The position numbers were made by a program, and so were the translations under genes. Below the pieces are notes generated by a model. The model was not told the origin of the DNA, did not search any database, and saw only the letters and a program-made list of their open reading frames with translations. Positions 1 to 8,910 of a stretch of DNA of 64,000 bases are shown here, one piece after another. The stretch is from Aquimarina spongiae (GTDB taxonomy: Bacteria; Bacteroidota; Bacteroidia; Flavobacteriales; Flavobacteriaceae), in assembly GCF_900141785.1 (NCBI RefSeq), contig NZ_FQYP01000011.1, positions 683 to 64,682 on the forward strand, written 5' to 3'. Position 1 is the stretch's first letter, and each line of letters opens with the position of its first letter.

Positions 1-788
1 GCACCCGTTGGTCCTTGTGCTCCGGTTGCTCCAGTCGCACCTGTAGGTCCTTGTGCTCCAGTGGCACCTGTATTACCTGTAGGTCCTTGTGCTCCGGTTG
101 CACCTGTATTTCCTGTAGGTCCTTGCGCTCCGGTTGCTCCAGTCGCACCAGTCGGTCCTTGTGCTCCAGTGGCACCTGTATTACCTGTTGGTCCTTGCGC
201 TCCGGTGGCACCTGTATTTCCTGTAGGTCCTTGCGCTCCGGTTGCTCCAGTAGCACCTGTCGGTCCTTGTGCTCCAGTGGCACCTGTATTACCTGTTGGT
301 CCTTGCGCTCCGGTGGCACCTGTATTTCCTGTAGGTCCTTGCGCTCCGGTGGCTCCAGTCGCACCAGTCGGTCCTTGTGCTCCAGTGGCACCTGTATTTC
401 CTGTAGGTCCTTGTGCACCGGTTGCTCCAGTAGCACCAGTTGGTCCTTGTGCACCAGTGGCACCTGTATTACCTGTTGGTCCTTGTGCACCGGTTGCTCC
501 AGTCACACCCGTTGGTCCTTGCGCTCCGGTTGCTCCAGTCGTACCTGTCGGTCCTTGTGCTCCTGTTGCTCCAGTAGCACCTGTAGGTCCTTGTGCTCCT
601 GTTGCTCCAGTAGCACCTGTAGGTCCTTGTGCACCAGTGGCACCTGTATTTCCTGTTGGTCCTTGTGCACCGGTTGCTCCAGTCGCACCTGTTGGTCCTT
701 GCGCTCCGGTTGCTCCAGTCGCACCTGTAGGTCCTTGTGCACCAGTTGCTCCAGTCGCACCTGTCGGTCCTTGTGCTCCGGTTGCACC
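1..788. repeat. Tandem 36-bp repeats encoding 12-residue Gly-X-Y blocks
   Basis: About 21 to 22 head-to-tail copies of a 36 bp unit, read on the minus strand as four Gly-X-Y triplets. On the plus strand each unit contains GGTCCTTG followed by TGCTCC-like blocks. Copies differ mainly at third codon positions and at one variable triplet (GAT or GNT and a few others). The array continues beyond base 1. Such arrays change copy number by slippage or recombination, so assembled length may be unreliable. Confidence 0.92.
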
Positions 789-1316
789 AAATGTAGTTTG
801 TATGCCGTTTTCAGCTGTATATGTAAAAGTTCCATCTGGGTTAGAAACCAGAGTAGAAATGGTCTCGGTTATTGAACCTCCACCATTAGATAAGGTAATC
901 GTATTACCACTACGACTTAGGATTTGAATTTCATTAGTGGGATCAGCATCTGCATCATTAATTAAAGAGGATAGATCAACACCTCCGCCATTTTCTAGGG
1001 TGAGAATATTGGTTACAGGATCGAAACTTAATTGTTGATCGTCATTTCCTGTACAAAGGCTGCTCCAGCTATTATTGTTAAACTGATAGATACAGTTATT
1101 ATCTGTGTTATATACTAAAGCTCCATTAAGGGGAGTAATTGCATTCATCTCAGCATTACTAACTCTGGTCAGAACAAATGCCCTGTCAGAACTTTCTAAT
1201 TCCATCAAAGAACTTGGGTCTATCAAATTGGGATTATCACCAACTTTGACTTGTGCCTGGGAGGTAGCTAAAGATAGAAATAAGATGATAAAGAGTAGTT
1301 TTATCCTCATATTCAT
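1..1316 (-). CDS. Secreted collagen-like Gly-X-Y repeat protein (partial, C-terminus off the window)
   Basis: The start is ATG at 1316, with a second in-frame ATG at 1310. The N-terminus is a signal peptide (MNMRIKLLFIILFLSLATSQA, then QVKVGDN). A globular region of about 150 residues follows, with phrases typical of flavobacterial surface proteins (LIDPSSLMELESSDRAFVL, LNGALVYNTDNN). From about position 788 to the window edge the frame is pure Gly-X-Y, made of GAQ, GPT, GAT and GNT triplets (more than 260 residues). The frame stays open to base 1, so the C-terminal head lies outside. Long plus-strand frames here, reading as proline- and cysteine-rich, are mirror images of the repeat. A surface or extracellular fibre role is inferred from the family. 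Confidence 0.9.
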   Translation of the reverse strand, partial: MNMRIKLLFIILFLSLATSQAQVKVGDNPNLIDPSSLMELESSDRAFVLTRVSNAEMNAITPLNGALVYNTDNNCIYQFNNNSWSSLCTGNDDQQLSFDPVTNILTLENGGGVDLSSLINDADADPTNEIQILSRSGNTITLSNGGGSITETISTLVSNPDGTFTYTAENGIQTTFGATGAQGPTGATGATGAQGPTGATGATGAQGPTGATGATGAQGPTGNTGATGAQGPTGATGATGAQGPTGATGATGAQGPTGTTGATGAQGPTGVTGATGAQGPTGNTGATGAQGPTGATGATGAQGPTGNTGATGAQGPTGATGATGAQGPTGNTGATGAQGPTGNTGATGAQGPTGATGATGAQGPTGNTGATGAQGPTGNTGATGAQGPTGATGATGAQGPTGNTGATGAQGPTGNTGATGAQGPTGATGATGAQGPTG

Positions 1317-1421
1317 AGTTTATTTGCGGCTTACATTATAACAAAATGAATGGGCCATTACACTTGACGAATGCTTAGTAGGTTAACGTTAATTTTACTT
1401 CATAAATATAAATTGTTAAAG

Positions 1422-1490
1422 CAATTAAAATCGATTTAACAAAGCAAATATACAATTTTTTCGATAAAATACAATTTTAATCGATTAAAT
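1422..1490. promoter_or_regulatory. Three near-copies of a CAATTTTAATCGATTAAAT element
   Basis: Elements begin at 1422 (CAATTAAAATCGATTTAAC), 1453 (CAATTTTTTCGATAAAATA) and 1472 (CAATTTTAATCGATTAAAT). Each is centred on an A/T-flanked TCGAT core and is nearly palindromic. They lie 105 to 175 bp upstream of the collagen-like gene and are separated by 31 and 19 bp. They look like operator sites, but no regulator is assigned. Confidence 0.4.
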
Positions 1491-1606
1491 ACGTTAATTC
1501 GCCGAATGGAAACCGTAGATTATCACAATTAAACATCTCTTCTTGTTAAAATTTTAGGAGTTCTAAAGAAATGGAAGATTAAATTTTTTATTTTGTTTAA
1601 TTCTAA

Positions 1607-1614
1607 TATATTTG
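1607..1614 (+). promoter_or_regulatory. -7 promoter box TATATTTG of the tRNA gene
   Basis: TATATTTG matches the Bacteroidota TAnnTTTG consensus and lies 12 nt before the first base of the tRNA. A T-rich stretch about 20 bp upstream could serve as the -33 element. Confidence 0.6.
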
Positions 1615-1626
1615 CCATCACAAAAG

Positions 1627-1699
1627 GCGGGAGTAGCTCAGTTGGTAGAGCGTCAGCCTTCCAAGCTGAATGTCGCCGGTTCGAACCCGGTCTCCCGCT
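1627..1699 (+). tRNA. tRNA-Gly (anticodon TCC)
   Basis: A full cloverleaf can be drawn. The acceptor stem is GCGGGAG/CTCCCGC, the D arm is GCTC..GAGC, and the anticodon stem is TCAGC/GCTGA around the loop CTTCCAA, giving anticodon TCC. The T arm contains GGTTCGAACCC. The discriminator base is T at 1699 and CCA is not encoded. A terminator follows directly. Confidence 0.97.
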
Positions 1700-1703
1700 C
1701 AAG

Positions 1704-1732
1704 AGCTTCATCTTTTTGATGAAGCTTTTTTT
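1704..1732 (+). terminator. Rho-independent terminator after tRNA-Gly
   Basis: Stem AGCTTCATC/GATGAAGCT with a TTTTT loop, followed by seven T. It begins 5 nt after the tRNA. Confidence 0.88.
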
Positions 1733-1777
1733 ATTGCTATTCTCTTTGTTACTTTTATATCATATTATTAGAATATT

Positions 1778-2698
1778 TTGAAAAAGTTAGGTTTCTGGAT
1801 AAAGCTTTTGGGGGTAATTTTGTTTTTCCTATTAATATATAATGTGGGATGGCAGGAGACCTTTAAATCGATTAAAAAAACTTCTTTGTGGTATTTGTTA
1901 GGTTCCCTGCCTATCATTTGGTTGGGGCACTATTTAAAAAGTTTGCGTTGGAGATTAGTGTCTCATTCATATGGAATCTCTCTAGGGTTTTATGAAGCTT
2001 TTAAAATTTTTTCTATAGGTCTTTTCCTGGCAAATATAACCCCAGGTAAGGTGGGAGACTTTGCAAGGTTATATTATATCAAGGATAAATTACCTAATCG
2101 AAAAATTGGTTGGTCCAGCTTGATAATGGATCGAATTTTTGACTTGATTTGTTTAGTACTTTTTAGCTTGTGTGCTTTACTTTATTATCAAATTCAGTTT
2201 GAGATAGTAGAAAAATTGTCAAATCATGGATCTGTTATTTGGTTGATTTCAATAACTATGGTGATTGTTCTTTTGGTGTTTGTTTTTCGAGATAAAATCA
2301 GAAAGTTTACAGGATCGTGGTGGATCGCTTTTAACGCACATACCTTATTAGGGTATAAAGGAATTTGGGCTTTTTCTTTAACATTCGTAAGCATGACCTT
2401 ATTGTATGGAGTGTTTAATTTCTTGGCATGGGGGATGGGGATTCATATAGATCAGTTGGGTTTATTTCTCGGAGTTTTTGTAGTCGGAATTTTATCTTTA
2501 TTGCCAATTACGGTGCTTGGTTTAGGAGTGCGTGAAGTTTCCCTTGTAATGATCTTTAGTTTGTATACGCTTGCTCCAGAAGATGCTATAGCCCTTTCTG
2601 TGATTGTATTTTTTGTGCAACTTATTTCTCTTTTTCCAGGAGCAATCTGGTTTTATTTGTCACCAGTACGGTTACATGATTTTAGGAGGTCGCAATGA
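1778..2698 (+). CDS. Lysylphosphatidylglycerol synthase TM-region/AglD-like flippase-domain membrane protein
   Basis: 306 residues with seven to eight hydrophobic segments. The family hallmarks are LKSLRWRLV near residue 55, ANITPGKVGDFARLYYIK near residue 90, and the C-terminal LPITVLGLGVREVSLV. The family (PF03706) includes the MprF membrane domain and AglD-like proteins of glycan assembly. There is no synthetase domain, so this is not a complete MprF. The start is TTG at 1778, because no ATG lies near the conserved N-terminus. It heads the glycan island and converges on the GT2 gene 2 bp downstream. Confidence 0.78.
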   Translation: MKKLGFWIKLLGVILFFLLIYNVGWQETFKSIKKTSLWYLLGSLPIIWLGHYLKSLRWRLVSHSYGISLGFYEAFKIFSIGLFLANITPGKVGDFARLYYIKDKLPNRKIGWSSLIMDRIFDLICLVLFSLCALLYYQIQFEIVEKLSNHGSVIWLISITMVIVLLVFVFRDKIRKFTGSWWIAFNAHTLLGYKGIWAFSLTFVSMTLLYGVFNFLAWGMGIHIDQLGLFLGVFVVGILSLLPITVLGLGVREVSLVMIFSLYTLAPEDAIALSVIVFFVQLISLFPGAIWFYLSPVRLHDFRRSQ

Positions 2699-2700
2699 TC

Positions 2701-3807
2701 TTATTTTGATAACCTTTCGTTGTCTTGAATATCCATCCACATAGCAAATAGCAATGACTGAAAACCAGATATCGTTAAGAAAATGAAGATGATCAAATAA
2801 TCTGTGGGAGTTTTAGAGTTTGGCGCAAAAAAGTTAGCTAATAGGTGGTACAAGAAATACGTATTTATACCAGCGATTATAAAAGATATCCAGTACAACA
2901 CGAAAAGAGGATGAAAGCTTCGTATAAGGTATTTGGTATGTAGTCTTGTGAAAAAAGACCTAATTAACAAAAACAAAATTGGAAAGGTAACTTTAGCAAC
3001 ATTTAATTTGGATTGTTCTCCAACCCCGTATACAGGTTTAATTTTTACTTCTCTTATGGTACAAAAAGCAATGTTTAATTTCACTAAAACATCATTAGGC
3101 ATTCCGTATCTTTTGTAAATCTTATAGAGTGGAATTGAGTTTAAGGCATGATTTGACATAGCAGTATATCCACTCTGAAAATCCGAAATCCCCCAGTAAC
3201 CAGAAACAATTTTTGTGAGAATACTCAAAATCGAATTTCCCAAAAAACGAATTCTAGGGATGATTACCCACGCACTTTTGTGAATTAATCTATTTCCTTT
3301 TACATAATCGATATTTTCGTATACTACAGGGCCACAAATAGATTCGAGCTCATTTGGATCCATTTGTCCGTCCCCATTCATGACGACAGCACAATCAATA
3401 TCGTGATCTTTACACCATTTATATCCTGTTGCAACCGCAGCTCCTACACCACCGTTTTTTAAATGTTTGATTAGGATTACTTTTTCTTTATCAGCATTTT
3501 TATTTAAAACTTCTGATGGGAGAAACCTTTTGACTTCTTCCTTGTTTTTTTGGTGTACTTCTATATCCGCTCGATTATATATGGTAGGTGTAATCTCGTT
3601 TTGTAGATTTGAGGACAGTTGGAGAGGAGAAGAATTATCGTTTGCCTCAATGTAGTTCAAAACAGTTTCGATGGTTTGATCAGTAGATACATCATCAATA
3701 ATAATAATACGATCAACAAATTCTGGCATACTGTCAAGAACCATTGAGATTTGAGTAGCTTCATTGTAGCATGGAATTACAACACCGATTGTTTTATTGT
3801 TAAGCAT
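2701..3807 (-). CDS. Family 2 glycosyltransferase, dolichol-phosphate-mannose-synthase-like, with C-terminal membrane anchor
   Basis: 368 residues. The GT-A fold begins at once (GVVIPCYNEA near residue 8, IIIIDDVSTD near 35), and the metal-binding motif is MNGDGQMDP. Two hydrophobic segments at about 295-360 anchor it in the inner membrane. A polar insertion of roughly 50 residues sits between the first Asp motif and the conserved NGGVGAAVATGYKW block, which is unusual for the family. It probably transfers a sugar to a polyprenyl phosphate carrier for the glycosyltransferases nearby. It lies 18 bp downstream of the TMTC-like gene, and the two are probably cotranscribed. Confidence 0.82.
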   Translation of the reverse strand: MLNNKTIGVVIPCYNEATQISMVLDSMPEFVDRIIIIDDVSTDQTIETVLNYIEANDNSSPLQLSSNLQNEITPTIYNRADIEVHQKNKEEVKRFLPSEVLNKNADKEKVILIKHLKNGGVGAAVATGYKWCKDHDIDCAVVMNGDGQMDPNELESICGPVVYENIDYVKGNRLIHKSAWVIIPRIRFLGNSILSILTKIVSGYWGISDFQSGYTAMSNHALNSIPLYKIYKRYGMPNDVLVKLNIAFCTIREVKIKPVYGVGEQSKLNVAKVTFPILFLLIRSFFTRLHTKYLIRSFHPLFVLYWISFIIAGINTYFLYHLLANFFAPNSKTPTDYLIIFIFLTISGFQSLLFAMWMDIQDNERLSK

Positions 3808-3825
3808 TGTCCTTTATTTTGGTTG

Positions 3826-5796
3826 TTATTTCTTTAAGATATTATCTTCTGCCCACTTTAAATTATTTTTTGCTAATTGGTAGTTGGCATCAATTTCCAA
3901 GGCTTTTTTGCAAGCTGCATATCCGAGCTCCCATTTTTTCATTTGATTATACGCTGCACACATGTTATTGTATGCATAAGGGTTATTAGGGTATATTTTC
4001 AGTAAATCATTACATGTGGATATTACTAATTCATATTTACCAGACTCATAATATAGCAGGCTTAAATCTATGTAATTTTCGGAACTAGGGGTTCTTTTTA
4101 TTTTTTCTTTTAAAACTTCAATTTCTTTTAGTGAGTTATTTAGTTGTGAATTAATATTCGCTAAAAGCTCTTTAGATTGTATATGGTTTGGACTTTTTTC
4201 TAAAGCTTTATTTAAAAAACTTTTAGCAGGAGAGAATTTACCTCTTCCGTAAAGATATCGAGCATAGAAAAATTCAGGTGCAGGAGAGGTAGTATTATAA
4301 CTAATTCCAGATTTAAAATATTTTTCGGCTTCAACATAGTTTTTCTTTAACCCATATACTATTCCCAAATTAGTATGTAGAATAGGGTAATTGGGTTCTA
4401 GCTTGTTCGCCTTGTTGAAATATTGTAATGCAATATCTAAATTTCCTTTTTCTAGTTGACTAAGTCCATAATTCATGAGTCCTCTTTCATTTTTTGGACT
4501 TTTAACAGTAACATCTTTCCATAGGCTCTCTTCAGAATTCCATACTTTGTTTCTTTGAAATGTTCCGTAGGCATGTAATACCATCAGTATGGTAAATACC
4601 ATTAAAACACTAAAAGAAACAGTTTTGTTGTTTTGAATTGAACTATACTTTCTTATTGTGATAAAAATAAACCAGGGGATAGCTATAAAAAGTCCTATGT
4701 AAGGGAAAAACGTTCTATGGTCGTTAGCGATTTGGAATAAGGGATTAAGACTAGTAGGTATCAGGGCAATAAAAAACCAAGCTATCCCAAACGAAATGGG
4801 TCTTAATTCTCTTTTTAGAGCAGTTTTGATCATTATGAATGTCATTCCCAGAATTATTAGTAACCCAAATATAATTCTAAGATCATACCACGGTTTTATG
4901 ATTTCTATATCCGGGTCAGCACTCAAGTTTATTGGTAATATAAAATTTCCGAGATAGTGCATAACTACAAAACATTGAGTGCTTACATATTCAAATCTTG
5001 AAACCAAGTAATTTGTAGAATTTGTAGAATCTGGTGTTAAGTAGTATTGATTGAAGATAAATAATGAAGTAGTTATGACCGCAGTTGGGCCGATTTTTTT
5101 TAGTAATCTGATTATTTTTTCCTTAGTTTTCGTTTTGAATTGTTCAATGATAGCATATTCTTCAAATAAAAGGATGTAAACGAAAAGAATTGGAAAAAAC
5201 ATTACTCCAGTTTGTTTTGTCCAAATACCAAGTATCATAGTTCCTATATAAAGAAACCATTTTCTTCCAAAAGGATTTATGTATAGCAGTAATGATACAA
5301 CCACGCAAAATGTAGAAAAAGAATCAGATCTCGCACAGATGTAATTAATAGTTTCTGCGTTTGCAGTATGCAAGGCAAACCAGGTTATTGCCATTAAGCT
5401 AATGATAACTATGTATTTATTTTTAGAAATAGCAGATTCATAGATGTGTTTAGTTAGGAAAAATAAAAAGACAATTAAAACCAAAAACCAAAGAAAAATA
5501 TGATAATGGAAGTATTTAGGGTTTAATCCTCCAGCTATAGCATAGTCGATAGCATTTTTAAGAGTAACTATTGGCCTGTATGATCTGTTTGCTGGAAGGG
5601 AGCTAAATGTGTCAGCATTGGTAAAAAATTCTGTCCAGTTATCTAAGCTACGAATAGATTCATTTTCTTTAATAGTATGATAATCGTCAAAGAAAAATGG
5701 ATTGTCAAAATGATTTAGATAAACTAAAGAAGTTATAAACAGAATAATAGTTAAACCTACTAAGTAGATTTTTTTGGAAGTTAAATCGCTGAACAT
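3826..5796 (-). CDS. TMTC-like polytopic glycosyltransferase (GT-C) with C-terminal TPR repeats
   Basis: 656 residues. About ten transmembrane helices occupy residues 10-410. The first periplasmic loop carries FFFDDYHTIKENESI and then NRSYRPIVTLKNA, matching the FDD...N and SYRP motifs of TMTC-type O-mannosyltransferases. From about residue 430 the chain is made of TPR motifs. The last module (AYNNMCAAYNQM ... AKNNLKWAED) closely matches two modules in the protein at 8911-11133. The function is inferred as transfer of a lipid-linked sugar to exported protein or glycan. The acceptor is unknown. Confidence 0.72.
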   Translation of the reverse strand: MFSDLTSKKIYLVGLTIILFITSLVYLNHFDNPFFFDDYHTIKENESIRSLDNWTEFFTNADTFSSLPANRSYRPIVTLKNAIDYAIAGGLNPKYFHYHIFLWFLVLIVFLFFLTKHIYESAISKNKYIVIISLMAITWFALHTANAETINYICARSDSFSTFCVVVSLLLYINPFGRKWFLYIGTMILGIWTKQTGVMFFPILFVYILLFEEYAIIEQFKTKTKEKIIRLLKKIGPTAVITTSLFIFNQYYLTPDSTNSTNYLVSRFEYVSTQCFVVMHYLGNFILPINLSADPDIEIIKPWYDLRIIFGLLIILGMTFIMIKTALKRELRPISFGIAWFFIALIPTSLNPLFQIANDHRTFFPYIGLFIAIPWFIFITIRKYSSIQNNKTVSFSVLMVFTILMVLHAYGTFQRNKVWNSEESLWKDVTVKSPKNERGLMNYGLSQLEKGNLDIALQYFNKANKLEPNYPILHTNLGIVYGLKKNYVEAEKYFKSGISYNTTSPAPEFFYARYLYGRGKFSPAKSFLNKALEKSPNHIQSKELLANINSQLNNSLKEIEVLKEKIKRTPSSENYIDLSLLYYESGKYELVISTCNDLLKIYPNNPYAYNNMCAAYNQMKKWELGYAACKKALEIDANYQLAKNNLKWAEDNILKK

Positions 5797-5959
5797 ATAT
5801 CCTTTAAAAATTACAGTAGAGTAATTAGTTACGAAAATTCATTACAGATACTGGTCATTTAATTTTAAATACTATTGGCTAAATATAGTAGTTTTATATC
5901 GTTTTGGTAGTATCTGAAATAAATATTTGAAGAGTAAAAAGTGGTTATCGCGTATTTGA

Positions 5960-6640
5960 CTATTCGGACCAATAGTGATAGATATATTCTAAAGTATCAA
6001 TTTCATAACTATTTTTTTTGTAAAAATTACAAGCAATTTCATTCTCTAATTGTGTTACAACTTTAATCTCATGAATATTTTCTAATAAGGCAATTTCTTC
6101 AGCTTTTTGTAAAAGTGCACTGCCAATTCCCAGACCTTGGTGTTTTGGCGAAGTTGCAATGAGCCCAATCTGATAAAATGATTTGTTTTTTTTTAATGAT
6201 AAAAATCCAATGATTTTGTTCTCTTTCATAAAAACTAAAATATGATCGGCTAAGTTTCCTTTTAAACTATTGGTGATCCAAAGAATATATAGTTTTTCGA
6301 AATAATCTGATAATTTTGGATCTAACTTGAATCTGGAGTATTTCCCACTTGCAATAGCTAAGTTTTTTAACTCATTTGTTAATACACCAGAATATGCTAT
6401 TACTTCTGGTTTTTTAGAAAGTTCATTTGCTGTAGAAACCTTTTTTTTAAATGTAACTTTTTGGTCATAAAGTGGCAGGGTAGGGTTTCTTAAAATTTCT
6501 CTAGAATAAATATATGTTAGGTCAAAATCTGAAAGTTTTGATAGATCTATTTGATTATTTTTAGCAATCATCTTTCCAACTCTAATACCAAAGAATTCAG
6601 AATCCCAATTCAAAGTTTCTATTTCGTTTTTTAATGGCAT
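5960..6640 (-). CDS. wecD: GNAT acetyltransferase resembling TDP-fucosamine acetyltransferase WecD/RffC
   Basis: 226 residues, near the length of E. coli WecD. It has the same N-terminal signature (LNWDSEFFGIRVGKM at about 10-24) and the acetyl-CoA motif LIATSPKHQGLGIGSALL at about 170. The predicted reaction is N-acetylation of TDP-4-amino-4,6-dideoxygalactose made by WecE, whose homologue lies at 7776-8900 on the other strand. The WecD assignment rests partly on that partner. A generic sugar N-acetyltransferase is the alternative. It lies 43 bp downstream of the GT2 gene at 6684. Confidence 0.7.
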   Translation of the reverse strand: MPLKNEIETLNWDSEFFGIRVGKMIAKNNQIDLSKLSDFDLTYIYSREILRNPTLPLYDQKVTFKKKVSTANELSKKPEVIAYSGVLTNELKNLAIASGKYSRFKLDPKLSDYFEKLYILWITNSLKGNLADHILVFMKENKIIGFLSLKKNKSFYQIGLIATSPKHQGLGIGSALLQKAEEIALLENIHEIKVVTQLENEIACNFYKKNSYEIDTLEYIYHYWSE

Positions 6641-6683
6641 TTATGTTTTTTTGTTAAGAATGAGAAGAAGATTTTGTTGTGTT

Positions 6684-7601
6684 TTAGTTGACCATTTTAG
6701 AAATTATATAAGTGGGTCTTTCCTTAACTTTATCAAATGTTTTACCTAAATAAATACCTATAATTCCAAGGATAAATATTATTAATCCAGACAAAAACCA
6801 AATTGAAATAATAATACTTGCAAACCCCAATACTTTAATTTCTCCGTTGATATATTTAAAGATATAAATGAGTCCTGAAATAAATGAAAGTGTTGCAATT
6901 ACAAGCCCCAATCTTATAGTTAATCTTAAGGGTTTATCAGAAAATGAAATAATATTGTCAAAAGCTAATTTAATCAATTTCCCCCATGAATAGGAAGATT
7001 TTCCTTCAGCTCTGGAGCTATGTGCTACACTAATTTTGGTGCTCTTAAAACCTACCCATTGTACCATGGTAGGGAAAAAACGAACATGGTCATTCATTGA
7101 TAATAAGGAATGAATTACTGTTTTGCTATAAACACCAAAATTTGCAATAGATGGATCCTGCTTGCTGTCTGTTAGATACCCAAAAGTTTTGTAAAATAGT
7201 TTTGAGGATATTTTTTTGAAGAAACTATCTTGTCTTAGTTGTCTTTGAGCATAGACAATATCGTAATCTTCTTTTGCTTTATCCAAAAGTTTTGGAATCT
7301 CTTCGGGGCGATCTTGAAGATCACAGTCCATAACGACTACCCAATCACCAGAAATATTTTCTAAACCCGCAGTAATGGCATAATGTTGCCCAAAATTTCT
7401 GCTTAATTTGATGCCTTTTACATTCTTGTTAATAGCACAGATTTTTTCTATAGCTTCCCACGAATTGTCAGGACTTCCGTCTTCCACTAATATAATTTCG
7501 TAAAAATCGGAAATATCGTATAATGTTTTTTCTAAACGTTCTACAAGCTCATCAACAAGATGTTCAGCTTTATAGACGGGACTTACTATTGATAACTTCA
7601 A
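6684..7601 (-). CDS. Family 2 glycosyltransferase, GtrB/ArnC-like undecaprenyl-phosphate sugar transferase
   Basis: 305 residues. The catalytic GT-A domain shows SIVSPVYKAEHLVDELVERL at the N-terminus, EIILVEDGSPDNSW, KGIKLSRNFGQHYAITAGLE and the metal motif VVMDCDLQDRPEEIP. Two transmembrane helices lie at about 232-290. This is the standard layout of GtrB, ArnC and DPM1-type enzymes that charge undecaprenyl phosphate with one sugar at the cytoplasmic face. The donor sugar cannot be read from sequence. Fuc4NAc or a hexose is possible, given the neighbours. Confidence 0.85.
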   Translation of the reverse strand: MKLSIVSPVYKAEHLVDELVERLEKTLYDISDFYEIILVEDGSPDNSWEAIEKICAINKNVKGIKLSRNFGQHYAITAGLENISGDWVVVMDCDLQDRPEEIPKLLDKAKEDYDIVYAQRQLRQDSFFKKISSKLFYKTFGYLTDSKQDPSIANFGVYSKTVIHSLLSMNDHVRFFPTMVQWVGFKSTKISVAHSSRAEGKSSYSWGKLIKLAFDNIISFSDKPLRLTIRLGLVIATLSFISGLIYIFKYINGEIKVLGFASIIISIWFLSGLIIFILGIIGIYLGKTFDKVKERPTYIISKMVN

Positions 7602-7775
7602 GTATTCTTAGGAATTTTAATGAATATTTTTCTAAAAATACTAAAATATTTAAAGAGTTTGTTAACTTGTCGATTATTAGAATTAAGGTTTTCGTATCAT
7701 TTAATCTGGTTTTTAATTGTTTAGTTAAAAACTACGCAAGCCTTTCTTATTTATCATAATCTACCCAAGATATAA

Positions 7776-8900
7776 ATGATCCCTTTTAACAAACCTTATA
7801 TGACTGGAGATGAGCTGTATTATATTAAGGATGCAGTTGCAAAAGGTAAAATCTCTGGTAATGGTTACTACACTCAAAAATGTCATAATTTTTTTAAGGA
7901 AACTATTGGATTTAGAAATTGTCTCCTAACTTCTTCTTGCACGGATGCTTTGGAAATGGCGGCTATTCTGATTGGGATACAGCCTGGAGATGAAGTGATT
8001 ATGCCTTCTTTCACTTTTGTTTCAACCGCCAATGCATTTGTTTTGAGAGGTGCTAAAATAATATTTGCTGATAGTTATTCTAATAATCCAAATATAGACG
8101 CTGGTGTCATCGAAGAGTTGATTACACCAAAAACAAAAGCAATAATAGTTGTGCATTATGCTGGAGTAGCCTGCGACATGGATACTATAATGGATGTTGC
8201 TAATAGACACAACTTGTTTGTTGTTGAAGATGCTGCTCAGGCAATAGACTCCTATTACAATGGTAAACCGCTAGGTACTATAGGTCATTTGGCAGCTTTT
8301 TCTTTTCATGAAACTAAAAATATTATTTCTGGAGAAGGAGGGATGCTGGTGGTGAATGATGACCGTTTTGATCAAAGAGCAGAAATAATTTGGGAAAAAG
8401 GAACGAATCGTTCAGCTTTTTTTAGAGGTGAAGTTGACAAATATTCTTGGGTAGACGTTGGGTCTTCTTTTTTGCCTTCGGATGTAACAGCAGCTTTTTT
8501 ATTTGCACAATTGGAAAATTTTCAAAAAATTCAATCCAGAAGAAAATTGTTGTGGCAAACCTATAATGAAGGATTGAAAGATTTACAACATATTGATGAT
8601 ATTGAATTACCTAAAATTCCAGATTATGCTACTGCAAATGGACATTTATTTTATCTAGTTTGTAAGAATATTGAACAAAGAAGTGCATTAATTTCTCACC
8701 TGAAAGATGACGGCATATATGCTGTTTTTCATTATTTATCACTTCATAAAAGTCCTTTTTATATTGCCGATAATAGTAATCGATTATTGAAAAATTGTGA
8801 TAAATATGCAGACTGTTTGGTAAGATTACCGCTATTTTATGAGTTGCATACACAGGATCAAGTTAAAATAATTGAATCTGTCAAAACCTTTTTTGAATAA
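7776..8900 (+). CDS. wecE: dTDP-4-amino-4,6-dideoxygalactose transaminase
   Basis: 374 residues of the DegT/DnrJ/EryC1 PLP-dependent family. Close matches to E. coli WecE/RffA include MIPFNKPYMTGDELYYI, GDEVIMPSFTFVSTANAFVL, VVHYAGVACDMDTIM and FVVEDAAQA. The PLP lysine lies in FSFHETKNIISGEGG. It converts TDP-4-keto-6-deoxyglucose to TDP-4-amino-4,6-dideoxygalactose. The preceding RmlA/RmlB steps are not in the window. It is divergent from the GT2 gene at 6684-7601 and is followed 10 bp later by the GT-C/TPR gene. Confidence 0.9.
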   Translation: MIPFNKPYMTGDELYYIKDAVAKGKISGNGYYTQKCHNFFKETIGFRNCLLTSSCTDALEMAAILIGIQPGDEVIMPSFTFVSTANAFVLRGAKIIFADSYSNNPNIDAGVIEELITPKTKAIIVVHYAGVACDMDTIMDVANRHNLFVVEDAAQAIDSYYNGKPLGTIGHLAAFSFHETKNIISGEGGMLVVNDDRFDQRAEIIWEKGTNRSAFFRGEVDKYSWVDVGSSFLPSDVTAAFLFAQLENFQKIQSRRKLLWQTYNEGLKDLQHIDDIELPKIPDYATANGHLFYLVCKNIEQRSALISHLKDDGIYAVFHYLSLHKSPFYIADNSNRLLKNCDKYADCLVRLPLFYELHTQDQVKIIESVKTFFE

Positions 8901-8910
8901 AATTACATCT

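Noticed and set aside
1..788. 36-bp repeats as a possible CRISPR array
   Set aside because: The units are contiguous with no unique spacers and encode a collagen repeat in one frame.
15..927. Two long plus-strand frames rich in Cys, Ser or Pro over the collagen-like repeat
   Set aside because: They are mirror frames of the Gly-X-Y repeat. The minus strand has signal peptide, start codon and Gly at every third residue.
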